Numbered from the stretch's first letter, positions 34,260 to 46,324 are shown. The stretch: 64,000 nt of DNA from Nephrocerus scutellatus (GCA_947095585.1 OX352762.1:119876930-119940929); one strand, 5' to 3'. A program made the numbers and translations. Notes: generated from the letters alone by a model not told the origin.

Positions 34260-35200
34260 TGTTTGAAGAGGAGGGGGCTACGGCGGTCAGACGCTAAATC
34301 CTTGTCCGGAATTCTGCGCCCCGATTGTAGCTAGAATCTTGTCCGAACATAGCTCTAAACTCTGTGGAAAGAACCCACACACGATGTGTGGTTTGGGGAA
34401 TGATCCTTCTTCCTGCAGCATCACGTTCCATCCACTCTTTGCTCTAATCTTCTCGAAGTTCGAGCGCAACCACCCTGCAGTACTACCGTCTATGCTGACG
34501 AAAATGAGCCACCCCGTTTTTCCAATATGAGCTTGTAAATGGTGGTTAAACACCGCTATCGGTCATCTCAACCGAGGTGTCAATAACCGCCACCTGAAAA
34601 CAAGCCATATGCTCATTTGTGAAGGGTTTTGTAGTCAGATCAGTCGGGACGACACCCAACCTGATAGCACTAGCCACTTGGCTGAAGGTGGGTATGTCAG
34701 GTGTATGTCCCGCCTATACTTTCTTGGCACCCGAATAGGGTAGAGTTTGATCCTCAGATATAATCCGCTTCTTTTGCGTTGTTTAAAGGGAGTGGTTTTG
34801 GCAAATTCAAGGGGAGCATTCTCTTTACTCTCGCCAGTGCGTAAAGCATGTCTAAACCGACTTTTCTCAAGCGAGTATATTTTGATGAATCCATCCCTTT
34901 GCTTCTGTAACTGTAGTCCATCTAATGCCTTTACAAGAGAAGAAAAACCGGATTTCTCCGAGATGACGCTATACAGACTTCGACAAGTGTGGAAATGTCA
35001 GAATCAGCGGTTTTAGATCCTACATCGTCTAATCCGCCGATACACTCGCGAGTTACACATGGCAACAACGTCCGAACTTAGTGGAGACTTCGGCTGTTCA
35101 ACAACAGGCTGAGGTATTGGAAGCCTATCAGCTTCTAGTGCTACAATGGGCTGTTCGACAACAGGTTCCGAGGTTGATACAGTATCGGTCTCATAAATAT
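34260..35200 (-). mobile_element. DUF4780-like retroelement ORF fragment
   Basis: On the minus strand, from about 35200, there is an acidic/proline stretch with repeated PVVEQP (EPVVEQPIVALEADRLP, then PQPVVEQPKSPL), then SGFSSLVKALDGLQLQKQ. After frame breaks comes HLQAHIGKTGWLIFVSIDGS, then TAGWLRSNFEKIRAKSG and SFPKPHIVCGFFPQSLELC with a SDKILATIGAQN end. The order (low-complexity N-part, then a domain with a W-rich core and P..MVGFFP-like motif) fits DUF4780 proteins carried by insect retroelements, from memory. Broken by stops. Confidence 0.5.
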
Positions 35201-36569
35201 TTTTATTTAAATCAATTGTGATACCTACGAGTATCCAGGAAAAAAGTCATCTATGCCAGAGCCCGGTTCATAACAGATGAAACTAAAGCATTTTGATATG
35301 GTAACTCTACGCATGGAGGAAGTGAAAACATATTCAACTTAACACACACCTTTAAAATGTTAGATAACATAAACCATCAAATATAATAATCTAATATATA
35401 TATATAAAGCTTACAAGAAGAACTTAGGTAACTTGTATACAACAAAAATAAAATTAAATTAAAAACTCGAAAGGTACCCCATAAGGTTTAGGATAACTGG
35501 ACATAATTTTCAAATTGTACTCTCGCTCTATACTCTCCGACTAGGACTCTGTTCATCAGAGGAGTGGTTTTATAATACGACAAAATAAAACTTTTAATAG
35601 CCATATTATCAACTCTGATAACTTTTTCGTCATTGATAAAGATCTCTGTTCCTCAAGTAAATTGGATATTTATCAATTTATTCATAAAAGTGTACTCTTT
35701 TGATTGCCTTTGAAATCGACAATCATTCTAAACTTTTCTACCTCATTCCGAGGAATCGTTTGTTAAACTTCTACTTCTGATGTGAACCTAATTGTCTGCA
35801 CTGTTCATCATTACAGAGATGACATTCTTGAGATACTTATTTTCCTTAAGCACTAACTAAAAACTAAAACTTGCAAAAATACCTTACTGTCAAACAAATT
35901 TTTGCTGTGCACTTTTGTCGAATAATTGAAGAATAATTTTTTTGATTCGTAAGATAATAGAAAGCAAACGAAACAACAGATAGGACCAATGTTAAAGTAG
36001 GAAATGACTTTACGAGTATAAGCATTACTTACTAGAATCACAGATAACGAGAGTCGTAGGGACAAGAGTTTGTTGAAGCTCCGCGGTTCTTTCAAGGATT
36101 GTTTGTGTTGGGTTCTGTCTCCGCCTTCAAAAATAACTCCTTGCACTCAAAGCAAATAACAAATTTGAATTGCAATTTTGATTACAGCCATTATAACTGT
36201 TTCCATTACCGTTACGTCTATTATCTGAAGATGCAATTTCATTGCGTTTACCTTTGCAGTGGAACTCAAATTAAATTGCAGACTCACATTACCCTAACGA
36301 AAGAAGAAATTTGCACCGTCACAATGCAAAGCTCAGATCATTAAAAAAATGAGATGTTCCTCTTCTACCAAAAGAGGTTTTTGCATTATTATTTCGTTTG
36401 TCTGCGTTTCGTTTGTTTTGTATTGTAGAGGAATAATGTATCCTTCATTTTGGAGGGGATCCTTTTTCTAGAAAACAAAATCGTTTACATGAGAAACTTG
36501 TACAACTTATGTGCGTTTGCGTTTTCATTTGAAATATTTTTTTGCTTCTCTTCTTCAATTTCCATTTGC
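35201..36569. other. AT-rich interval, no gene seen
   Basis: Open frames at 35853 (minus) and 36099 (plus) overlap each other on opposite strands and lack motifs. Confidence 0.4.
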
Positions 36570-37120
36570 TGTTAAGCGTCGGGGTAGCCTTGGGATATCC
36601 ATCTTATCCAATAATTTCGATCCCAGTTCTCTTTTCTCATCTATACCAGGGTTTTGCCTTTCATCCTTTCCACATCATGTTTTCGATTTTCCCAAGTTCG
36701 TTGGGGTCTTTCTATCGGTGCATTATACCTTCTGTTTTAATTTCCAGTACATGTTTGGCTTTTCTCGACTCGTCCATATGATACAAATGTTCGAACCATT
36801 TCAGTTGTCTTGATTTCTTTTAGGATCGAGTTCTTCTACCCTACTTCTGAGCGTTCTAATTATTCTTTCATTTCCGGGTTTTCCTGCGACCTTTCGTACT
36901 TACTTCATTTCTGTTGCCTGGAATTTGCTCAGATGCTTATCTAAGAGCGGTCCGCACTCGCTTTTATTTTTGTGCTTATTTCTCGTTTAGCCACTATTGT
37001 GTTACTTATCTGATAGTACGCTGAAACTGGTATCTTGGTTCGGCCAATTACTTCTTGGTCTTTTTTTTCTATTTCTGCTAAAAATGGTTTCAAGATATTC
37101 ATAGCATTCACAATTGTCCG
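36570..37120 (-). mobile_element. LINE ORF C-terminal remnant
   Basis: Across frames on the minus strand I read CECYEYLETIFS, KFQATEMK, VRKVAGKPGNERIIRTLRSR, a QDN.NGSNICIIW stretch in place of QLKWFGH.YRMD, then the region equivalent to EGIRHRGRPQRTWENR. This order (Y.YLG, A.EMK..R.I.G, L.W.GH..RM, GRP...W) is the conserved tail of many non-LTR ORF2 proteins. It ends at the RTE tail of the next element, which may have inserted into it. Confidence 0.45.
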
Positions 37121-37125
37121 TGATT

Positions 37126-37998
37126 CTTTCATCATCATCATATTTGGCTCTACAACCGGAGTCCGGTCCTGGCCTCCCGCAAAAAGTCTCTCCACCGGTC
37201 CCGATTTTGAGCCGATGTCATCCAGTTTGGCATCCCTTAACTCTGAGCGTCCTGGTCTACGCCATCCTTCCAGCGTAGGTTTGGCCGGCCTCGTTGTCGT
37301 GTTCCATAAATTCTACCGCAATGAACTTTCCGAGCAGGATCCTCTTCGCTCATGCGAGCTAGGTGTCCTGCCCACCGGAGCCTAGCGAGCTTAATTTTCT
37401 TCACGATGTCGACATCGTAGACCTCATCATTATAAAGTCTCCGGCTGCTACAATTGACCCGAGATAGTTAAAGGATTGCACTACTTTAAATTCGCTCTCC
37501 ACTATTTGAATTGAGAGACCAATGCTGGATCTTCTACTCGCAGACGTTGTTTTCCTCTCATTTATGTGCAGCACCAGATTTCGTGCCACCTCCTCTATCT
37601 GGATGGGAGCTTCCTGTACAGCTCTTCGGTTTCTACCAACGATGTCAATATCGTATGCGTAAGCCAGTATCCGAATGAACTTATAGAGGATTGTCCCTCT
37701 CGCCGTTACGTCAGAGTCTCGGATCAATTTCTCAAACGCCAGGGTGAAGAGGACGCAGGCCAGTCCATCCCCTTGTCGGAGCCCGTTATAGATGTTGAAT
37801 GGGCTTGATAGTGATCCGTTTATTTTTATTTGGCTTATGACATTGATCATGGTCCACCTACATAGTCGTGTCAGTTTATTTGCGATGCCAAATTCTCTCA
37901 TGGTTTTATAATGCTCTACTCTGGCTATGGTATTATAGGCGTCTTTAAAGTCTATAAAAAGATGGTGTAGTGAGTTTTGAAACTCTAGACATTTTTCT
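37126..37998 (-). mobile_element. RTE LINE copy, 5'-truncated, internal deletion
   Basis: The tail CATCATCATCATATTTGGCT starts at 37126, so the 3' end is intact. The minus strand then gives the RTE C-terminus, a deletion at about 37439, and an open frame to 37901. That frame contains GLRQGDGLACVLFTLAFEK (motif B), ILAYAYDIDIVGRNRRAVQE (motif C as YAYD at 37650-37661) and VQSFNYLGSIVAA. It is 5'-truncated at about 37998 within FKDAYNTI. The catalytic change is the same as in the copy at 25360. This is the longest intact RTE frame here. Confidence 0.85.
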
Positions 37999-38110
37999 TT
38001 TGGTGGCCTTTTGGGGGCCTTCTGCGAGTTTTTTGGAGGTCTTTTGAGAATCTTTTGAGTGTTTTTTGTGATTCTTTTGAGGACCTTTCGGAGGTCTTTT
38101 TATGATTATT
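37998..38110. repeat. CAAAAGACC-type minisatellite (complement)
   Basis: CTTTTGGTGGCCTTTTGGGG, GGAGGTCTTTTGAGAATC and similar units are the reverse complement of the array at 11920-12960. It abuts the 5' end of the RTE copy. Confidence 0.7.
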
Positions 38111-39835
38111 TTCTTCTCTTCCTCAAAAAATATACAACTTATCGTTTTCCAAATTTTCCTACTCACTTTTGGTATCTTTCCCGAATTTTCTTTTGCTAAA
38201 AATTTCTCCGGGAACATAACAAACAAAATAAAAAAAGAATCAGCCAATTATGTCGTTCCTAAGTTTTCCCAGGAGACCTTTTACTGAAAACTTTGGGATT
38301 TGATTAAAAATGAAGCACAAATTCATTGGAAGATGTCCTTCAATATGTATTTATATATCGATATATATAACGTGAGAACGTATTTATGGAAAGAAGTCTA
38401 AGCATAAGCAGGATACAACTGCCGCAATCAATAAACGACAAATGAAGCCAAATAGCATGTTGTCCATGCATTATGATGTCGACCTATAATTCAATGAAAT
38501 ATCACTTCTCACTGACTTTATACCGCCAGTTGGCAATAAAAGCGATGACTTATGTACTTTGTGTATTAAACAATTTTACATCAACAGGAATTTATTGAGA
38601 AGTTACGTATAAACGAGAACAAGAAATTACAAGCAACACTGCACAGAATATAGTCCATAAAATTTATTTATCACCATCGAACGGTCGTGTTTTACAGTAT
38701 TTTGGGAAATTTTATTTTATTGTATCTTTATATTATGGAAAAAACAGAGCAAAAATTGATATAAAGCATCCCACTTTTGGCATAGATACTGGTTCGTATT
38801 GCTGGTTTTCTGGTATCATGTAATACAGCAACATTAATAACAATTATCTGGCTTGTGGTATATTTTGCTCCGCTTTTGCAACGAGTTAGCTGAGGATGAC
38901 TTCCGGTAACATAGCAAAACATCAATGAGGCTAGATAAATTATTATACAAGAGATAAAATAATGCAACGACGATTCTACTAAACAATTTGCCTTTGTGGC
39001 ACCAGAGCGATAGAGTTTCAGTGGTTTCTTGGGTTAACTTCGAAATTTATTACAAAGTGTTAGACTGGTTTCAGTTTATCTTTAGTGCTAGCAGGGTTAT
39101 TTTGTCGGTGTGAAAATACGATGTAGTTTACTAACCTTCATAAACTTCACTGCACCATCCTGTACTTCAATTTAATGCATGTAGATTTCTTGTACAAATA
39201 AGTGATAATAATTACTCGCTACACGCTGTATTTCAGTAATTGTCAGATATTTTTGGAATTTTCACTTTCCAACAAATAATAGAAACCATAAGCAGCACAG
39301 CCACACGATATTGTTGATGTCAACATCGAGCTAAAGAATTGGTAACAAGTTTTGCTGAACATCATCCTGGATGACATAAGTTATTGTGTCTGTGTGGTGT
39401 GTGGTTATAGGGATGTTCAAGAAGAGCAACAATAAATGTTTTCCCTCTTGTATGGTACTAAATTACTGCTCGGGCGGTTGTTGGCTCTGCGTTTTTTGCC
39501 TTTTGGCAACCACAAGAGAGTTGTCAACATTGTGGCTTGTGAAGACATCCTTGCACTTGATATTTTCAATACGCTCTGTTGGTACGTTTATGATTTTATT
39601 TCCAGATAAATTAACTGCCAACAACTTTGTATATGTATAGCTACTTATAAATAAAAAAATGCACTCAATGAAATATTCGTTATGTGGGATATGAATGATC
39701 ATTTGTTCAAATCTGAGCAATAAAATTAAAAACTTCCATGGAATTGATTTTATTTAATTTTTGATGTTATCCATCCATTTACCATGATGTACATATAATA
39801 TTTATCCCAATATTGATATATATGATATAATATCA
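38111..39835. other. Interval without recognised gene
   Basis: The only candidates are overlapping short frames near 38728 and 39386-39720, with no motif. Nothing else was recognised. Confidence 0.4.
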
Positions 39836-40644
39836 TCATCATCATGTTTGGTTCTACAAAAGGGGTCGGATACTGGCATCCCGCAAAGAATCTTTCCACC
39901 AGTGCCGATTTTGACCCGATGTTTTGCAGTTAAACATCTCTCAGCTTTTACCGTGAGCTTGGCCTAGACGCTTCTATAAATTCTACCACAAATGGCTTTC
40001 TGAGTATTCTTTTCTTTTATGTAAGCTGCCTTCCGAAGATGACTTTATAACAATGCCAACAACGGAATAACGCCCTAGAAACCAGCCATTTTTCGTAAAA
40101 CTTTGTTCTCGAACGTGGTTAAGAGATCATAGCTCATAGTAATTTTTGCTAAGCACTTTTTCCAACTTTTTCTTTTACATCCACAGCTCGAATTTTATGG
40201 TTTATGGTCTGGACAGACTGAATTAGGCTGTGTTTTTTTTCCATGCTGTTATCGGTTGACCCGAGATAGTAAAAGGATTGTACTGCTTTGAATTTGCGAT
40301 CTACTACCCCAATTGAGGGACTAGTTTTGGGATTTTCTGATCGCAGATATGGCCGCCATATATTTTGTTTTGATCTCATTTATGTGCAGTACCAGACTTT
40401 GTGCCGTCCGCTCGATCTGGATGAACACTTCTTGCACGGTTTCTACCAACAATGTCAATACCGTCTGGATGGACTTAAAAGTGATTTCTCCTCTCGCTAT
40501 TACATCAAAATTTCCAATGTCAGTTTGAACCTTTTCGGAGCCCGTTATAAATGTTGAATGAGCTTGATAGTGATCCGGATATTTCAACATAGCTTATAAC
40601 ATTGGTTTACAGTCATGTCTTATTATTTTGGGTGCCGAAATATT
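39836..40644 (-). mobile_element. RTE LINE 3' part, decayed
   Basis: Starts with ATCATCATCATGTTTGG, the complement of the RTE tail. It proceeds through the decayed C-terminus, the VQSF.YLGST region near 40270 and the motif C area near 40450 (catalytic box lost), to TGGGTGCCGAAATATTTCC at 40644. There it joins an RTE segment of opposite strand without spacer. Confidence 0.75.
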
Positions 40645-41040
40645 TCCAACAAAGCCTACTATATTATGTCAAGACTCTTCAAATCCAGGAATTTAACCAT
40701 AACATCTAAACTGCTGATATATAAGACAATGGTCATACCAGTACTTACATATGGAGCCGAGACTTGGGTTTTGTGCTAAAAGCATTCTGACCTCTTAGCC
40801 GCGTTCGAGAGAAAAATTTTACGGAGAATTGTTTGCCCCTTATGTGAGGAAGGACGATTCCGGAAACTCTATAATGATGAGATCTACCAGCGTTACCGCG
40901 ATGTCGACATCGTGAAGAGAATTAAGCTCCGTAGGCTCCGGTGGGCAGGACACCTAATTCGCATGAGCGAAGATGATCCTGATCGGAAAGTCCTTTGCTG
41001 TACGATTTATGGAACATGACAGCTAGGCCAGCCAAATCTT
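40645..41040 (+). mobile_element. RTE LINE segment inserted in inverted orientation
   Basis: Begins AACAAAGCCTACTATATTATG and follows the copy at 27532-27905 almost base for base, including ACATATGGAGCCGAGACTTG and the same TAA (40777-40779). It diverges only beyond about 40910. It lies between two minus-strand RTE pieces and carries neither RTE end. Confidence 0.82.
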
Positions 41041-41470
41041 TGTTTGTCTTTGTAGTCTGTGCAACGCGATGTACTTATATTGCATCAAGTCTCTTTGGTA
41101 GAACTTACTGGCCTAGTGCGGTTCTTTCTATGTACTGTTCTTGTTTACGGGCGAGATTCTTTTCCCCGGTTGATTTCTTTTGCCGGTGAATTTTATTTTA
41201 TATCTCCTGAACACTTTATATTGTTCTTCATTTGCCTGCATTCTTTAAGATTATCGCATTGCTCGCAACATTCTTACGTTCAGTCGTTAACTTTCGTTCG
41301 ATAATGAAGAACCAACGGTTTTTTACGATTTTTACGACTACTGCCTAAGATGGAGTCGGCACAAATAATGACAGTATTGTTAAGGAGTGCCCGACATGCC
41401 TGTAATCAGGAATTACTCTCCGTTCATTTAGGACAAGTTCTATCGCTTGGCCCTAGTTAATTTTGGTATT
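41041..41470 (-). mobile_element. RTE LINE linker segment, decayed
   Basis: The complement corresponds to the stretch after the endonuclease (about 26060-26430 of the best copy): the GCAACGCG.TGTA step near 41061, the ERKNVAYRAM equivalent near 41270 and the DSILGSS.R equivalent near 41345. Many small lesions. Confidence 0.65.
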
Positions 41471-41639
41471 TTTGTTTCGGATTAAAATTTCATTATTATT
41501 GACTAAAGGTGCAATTTATCTTGCCATTTTGCTTACACATCGGCATTCAAGCTTTTAATTATGACAAAATTTAAATTACCCTCTATATTCTTGGCGTGTT
41601 TTTGCGGTCACCACTTTTTGCTAAAGTAAAACACAAAAA

Positions 41640-42870
41640 ATCAACCGGGTTTATTTGGAAAAATTAAATATAAGAGCCCCTTCAATTCAAAGGTTTTATA
41701 AAAACTGTTTTCACCGGAGATACATATAAGTTTTGGAGCCCTCGAACTTGGGGCCCGATCACTTCCAACTTTCAATAGTAAGTGTTGTCACCGGATGTGC
41801 TTAAAATTTGAAGAAAATCGGTCTCATTTTTAAACAATTTATATGGGCTACCCACGGGCCTCAGAGCATGTTCACTCAAAACATTTTACAAAAAGTAAAT
41901 CGGGCTAATTTAAGAAAAGAGTTTTTTGGAACACGTCAGGCCTCAGGGAGCATTCGCTCAAAAATTGTCCCAAAAGTTTTGTCCATTGTGGAGATACACA
42001 TGTGTATAAAATTATAAGAAAATCGGCTTCATTTTTTAGAAAAATTTGTATGGTGCCCCATGACTCCGGATCCCGGGGTCTACAAAATGTTTACAAAAAT
42101 TGTTCTCCATCGGAGTATAATATTTGAATGAAGTCGGGATAATTTTGTTATAAAAGGGTCTCCAAAATTTTTCCAAAAATTGTTGTACATCGGATATAAC
42201 ATTTGAACAATTTGTTGGGGCCCCATGACCCTGGGACCCGGGGTTTCCAAAATTTTTACAAAAAGTGTTGTCCATCGGAGATACACATGTGATAAAATTT
42301 CAATCGGGTAAATTTTTAAAAAATACAATTTTAATAGAAAGTGTTGTCGTCGCAAATACACATGTGTGCAAAGTTTCAATGAAATCGAACTTTGCGAAGT
42401 GGGTTAAAATTGATTGCAAGATTCTACCAACCAGTCAGCCAGAGAATTTAAAAAAAAAACCAGCCAATAAAAATTTAAAATTTTTCTTGTAAGTTCTCTA
42501 ATCTGAGATACACAGGTAGGCAGTTTGAATAAAATTAGGTTAATTTTTAAAACAATTATATGTGAGTCTTTCGGTCCTGGGGCCCGATAAGTTCCAAATT
42601 TTTACAATATTTGGAGATACATATGTGTATAAAATTTGAAGAGAATCGGGTACTTTTTTTTTAATAAAATTTGTATGGGAGCCCCCCGACCACGATGACC
42701 TAGTGGCCCCAAATTTTAACTGAAAGTCTTGTCATCAGACATACACATGTGTGCAAAGCTTGAATTAAATCAGACATTAGGAAGTGGGTTGAAAATGTAT
42801 CACAAAATTTTGCCAACCAGCCAGCAAGTCAGCTAAAAACAGACGGGCATGCGAAGTTAATATAGAGAAT
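41640..42870 (+). repeat. 120-bp-repeat element family, long array
   Basis: Decayed units of the family seen at 23875. AAGTGTTGTCACCGG lies near 41780, AAGTGTTGTCCATCGGAG near 42262 and AAGTGTTGTCGTCGC near 42339, with ATACACATGTGTATAAAATT steps and GGGGCCCCATGACCCTGGGA GC-rich starts between. Two terminal segments with CCAACCAG and CAGCCAG appear (about 42415-42445 and 42820-42870), and the second ends GAAGTTAATATAGAGAATA. So two elements, or one plus a duplicated end, are present. Confidence 0.75.
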
Positions 42871-43973
42871 ATTTAAAAATTGTCTCATCGTTGGGTGCTG
42901 TTAAGAAATCTATTAATTTATTACCCTTTGTATAAATTGCTATTGTCGCAATAACTTAGTTAAGAGAAAACGCAGAAGATTGCCTTCCCCGTATTAATAG
43001 TTCAAATCGTTAAAAGTTCTGCACTGCACAGCATAATCTCTTTATATTGGCTCTCTTTGCAGCCGAGAGAGATATAGATTTTAGTACAAGGGTACTAATT
43101 TACCACCCCACCCCATGCATGAACACATTTTGTGCAGCAGAAATACGGTTGCTTTAGCATGTGTTTCAGCGTCGCAATAATTTGTGGCAAACAACCCTTC
43201 CTGTGCCACTTTACCTTACTTTCTTATAAAAAACATATTATTTATTAAATGTTCAATAAAGTTGTCCGCCTTAGTATACATCGGGTGACAATATCAGCTG
43301 AAATTGTGTTTGTTTATATTTACAAAATATAAAATAAAAACTCACACTTTCGTCTGCATACTTTGCTTATTATTATTTTTTAGATTTATTTCAAATATTA
43401 CCTAACCTGTATCTTTGTTTAAATAAAAGATTTACTCTTGAATAAAGCCAAATGAAATTTATATGTCGTAGAACCAGAAATAGAGCTAAATTATTTTGAG
43501 TAAATGTTTTGAGAAAAATTTACTCTACAGACTTGAATACACTATCCCAATGGCGAAAATTTGAGGGCAAGCAGTTCTGCCAGAGGTCTCACGGAAAAAA
43601 TTGCTTTACCGCTCATCGAAGACAGAAGTGTATGAACAATGTATAATGTAGAAGGTGATAAAAACAACAGCAGTGCTGTTGTAAAAATGACCATAGTTTT
43701 AATCGATAACGAAACATTTTAAACGAAAGGACAAATTTTAATTAAAAACTTTTTTATTTCATTTTCCTTTAGTTTTGCTATATTTATAACCGCGTTATTA
43801 ACTGGCATTTGCCTTTTGTTCCTCTCGGCTGGGACTGACAGCTTCATTCCTGCGCGTTAAAATCAAAGAAAACTTAACACTGAAAACAAAGTCAAATTAA
43901 ATTTAAACTTCAAGAAAACTTTCTGAAATCTCTGGGTACATAATATGCAAGTAAACTGTGTCTCTTATACATA
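42871..43973. other. AT-rich interval, no gene seen
   Basis: Nothing recognised. CCCCACCCCATGC near 43107 is a local C-rich spot. Confidence 0.4.
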
Positions 43974-44954
43974 CAGGGGCTGGCGAATGAAGTGTTATTA
44001 TATCAAAAGGCTATATTTTCGTACTTTTTTTTATTTAATTTTTTAAATAATTTCAAGAGAATGTTGATAACATTTCAAATTTTAATAAAAACATTTGAAA
44101 TTTTATGAAAAACACGTTACTGCTCGATATAGCTCAATATAGCCTATCGCTTTGGCGTGGATAATATTGTTGAGTCTCTTAACGAAGGCATTGCATACTG
44201 CAAGAATGTCATCTGTTGGTATTTACGTCCATTCTCTACGAAGAACTTACGTAAATGCATGCACGCTATTATATCTTTCTGTCGACACCTTACGACGCCT
44301 CCAAAATGGAACACATGGAGAAATCTATTGAATTGAAGTCTGGTTATTGTGGAGGCCATTGCTGCGAAGATATTATATTTGGAAGGTGACTTTGTAAAAA
44401 TTGATTTGTCAAACGACCTTTATGTGATGATGCTGAGTCCTGTTTGAATGCAAAGCTAACAACTCATCAGTTAATACCTTTTCCCTGTGCACTTCTGATT
44501 TGCCTTACTCCCTGATCGATAAAGTCTAGCGGAGAACGATTATTTGCAGTTACAGCTGCTCAAACCATCACAGAAGCCGTCTATTGTTTGCGCAGAGCAA
44601 CTTGCTTGTCCAAATTTGTGTTGGACTTGCTTAATTTATGCCTTCATTTCGAGTGATGTTACTGCTTTTAGACGACCACCTCCATTATGCGATGCTGCCA
44701 GCATTTTTGTAACATGTCATGGTTTAATACACAAACATTTTATTAACATTCAAATAATGGAGATGTTTGACAAGATCCAGTTGTGAAATACAGTGCAATA
44801 ACACTGTTACGTTTTAATTCCATTTTGGATATTCCTTTCAAATACTACGTTTATCGATATGCTTCATAACAAACTAACGTTTGTCAAGATAAGAGGGCGA
44901 TGTAATCATCATACAGCAGCCTTAACTTAGTAACACTTCATACGCCGGCCCCTG
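43974..44954 (-). mobile_element. maT-like (DD37D) mariner with both inverted repeats and TA duplication
   Basis: The left end CAGGGGCTGGCGAATGAAGT (TA at 43972-43973) and the complement of the right end CAGGGGCCGGCGTATGAAGT (TA at 44955-44956) match at 18 of 20 positions and continue GTTA. The 981-bp body on the minus strand holds VMV.AAVTANNRSP, FKQDSASSHKGRLTNQFLQS, a QQWPPQ.PDFNSIDFS stretch and CNAFVKRLNNI. I count 37 residues between the KQD and SID aspartates. The N-terminal third is missing and a TAA sits just before PDF, so it is a deleted, non-autonomous copy. Confidence 0.85.
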
Positions 44955-44956
44955 TA

Positions 44957-45249
44957 TTTGTATATAGACAAGTTTGTAAAGACGTAAAGAAAGATTGCTA
45001 TTTCACCGTGTGACACATTTTAACTTTTCAACTTGACGTGAGGGTGTAAGAGAGTGTGTAATTTTCTGATTTCTCACCTGAAGAACTCCTCAAAATGTAA
45101 ACGATCCGTCAACTTTAACGACCGTCTGTAACAATTACTAAGATTATAGAGATATGATAATTAGTTGTGTTCACACAATATAGGATACCATAGCCGAGAA
45201 AAAATTAATTTCACTGAGCGTTTATAAATTTACTGGAGTTGATGGTTAT
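44957..45249. other. Short interval, nothing recognised
   Basis: No motif or repeat recognised between the mariner and the RTE copy. Confidence 0.4.
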
Positions 45250-46324
45250 TAATGGGAACTGTACAAAAGAAAGGCGGTCAGCCATCAGCAGAATAGGGGG
45301 AATAACACAGAATGCTCTAGTATTACAGGTGGCCGTAACTATCTCTGACTGGTGGAAGTGCGATCAAATCTCCACGTGGTGGCCGCCGGTAATTTTTCTC
45401 CAATGCAGAAAAAGCTTAATGATCGGGCTAGTCCCTTCAAAGTAAGGTTGGCGCGAGGCCAATAACCTCGCCCGTCAAAAACCATATTACGGAACCCAAA
45501 ATCAGCCTTGGATACACTGATGAACGACGACGACCACGGCAATGAAAACGGGTAAACGATTTAAGAATTTTCTCATGGAACGTTCGCTCACTGTATAGAG
45601 CTCGAGCTGCAGAGCAGCTGGCCGATACCCTGTCTAAATATAAGGCTGACATAACAGCATTCCAGGAGATGCGGTGGACGGGGAATGGTGTCTTACAAAA
45701 ATCAGAATATGACATATGTATATTACAGCTGTGGTGCAAGACATCATCTGCTCGGGGTGGGGTTTCTAGTCAGCAAAAGATTATCCCACCGTTATCGGCT
45801 TTAGAGCAATAAATGAACGGCTATGCAAATTTAAAAACATAAGCTTCATAACGTTCACGCACCTACAGAGGATTCCCCAGATGATGAAAAAGAAGAATTC
45901 TTTGAATCAGTCGAACGGGAACTCTATGCCTGCCCTAAAAATCATTCTGGGGGATATGAATGCTAAAATAGGTAATAGAGCCAGTGTTGAGGCAGTATAT
46001 TGGCACCCATAGCTTACACGAGAACACTAATGACAATGGACAACGAGTCATAGAGATGGCAGCAAGCAATCATTTGGTCGATGCGAGTACAAGGTTTGCG
46101 CGTACAAAGGGTATCTCCTGATGGAGCCACTCGCAACCAGATAGACCACGTGTTGATAGACCGCCGCCACAACTCGAACCTGATGACGGTACGAACGTAC
46201 CGAGGTGCCAGCGTCGACTCAAACCATCGGAACGACTGGTTCGATGACGAATGTAAGCTAGCGACTTAACGTAAGAATGTTGTGTACCGAGCAATGCAAC
46301 AATCTCATAAAACGCGGGCACGCG
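45250..46324 (+). mobile_element. RTE LINE 5' part: endonuclease domain
   Basis: The only copy here that shows the endonuclease start: RIFSWNVRSLYRARAAEQLA from about 45563, then FQEMRWTGNG (catalytic E of the APE-type fold). After a gap come ILGDMNAKIGNRA and a TRNQIDHVLIDRRHN stretch, then the truncated linker ..WFDDECKLAT. The sequence before 45549 is presumed 5' UTR. It is cut at 46324 within the linker, where another LINE on the opposite strand begins. Small deletions remove parts of the endonuclease, including the SDH region. Confidence 0.82.

Noticed and set aside
36099..36344. Open frames at 35853-36344 as a host gene
   Set aside because: Frames on opposite strands overlap, neither has motifs, and no splice pattern extends them.
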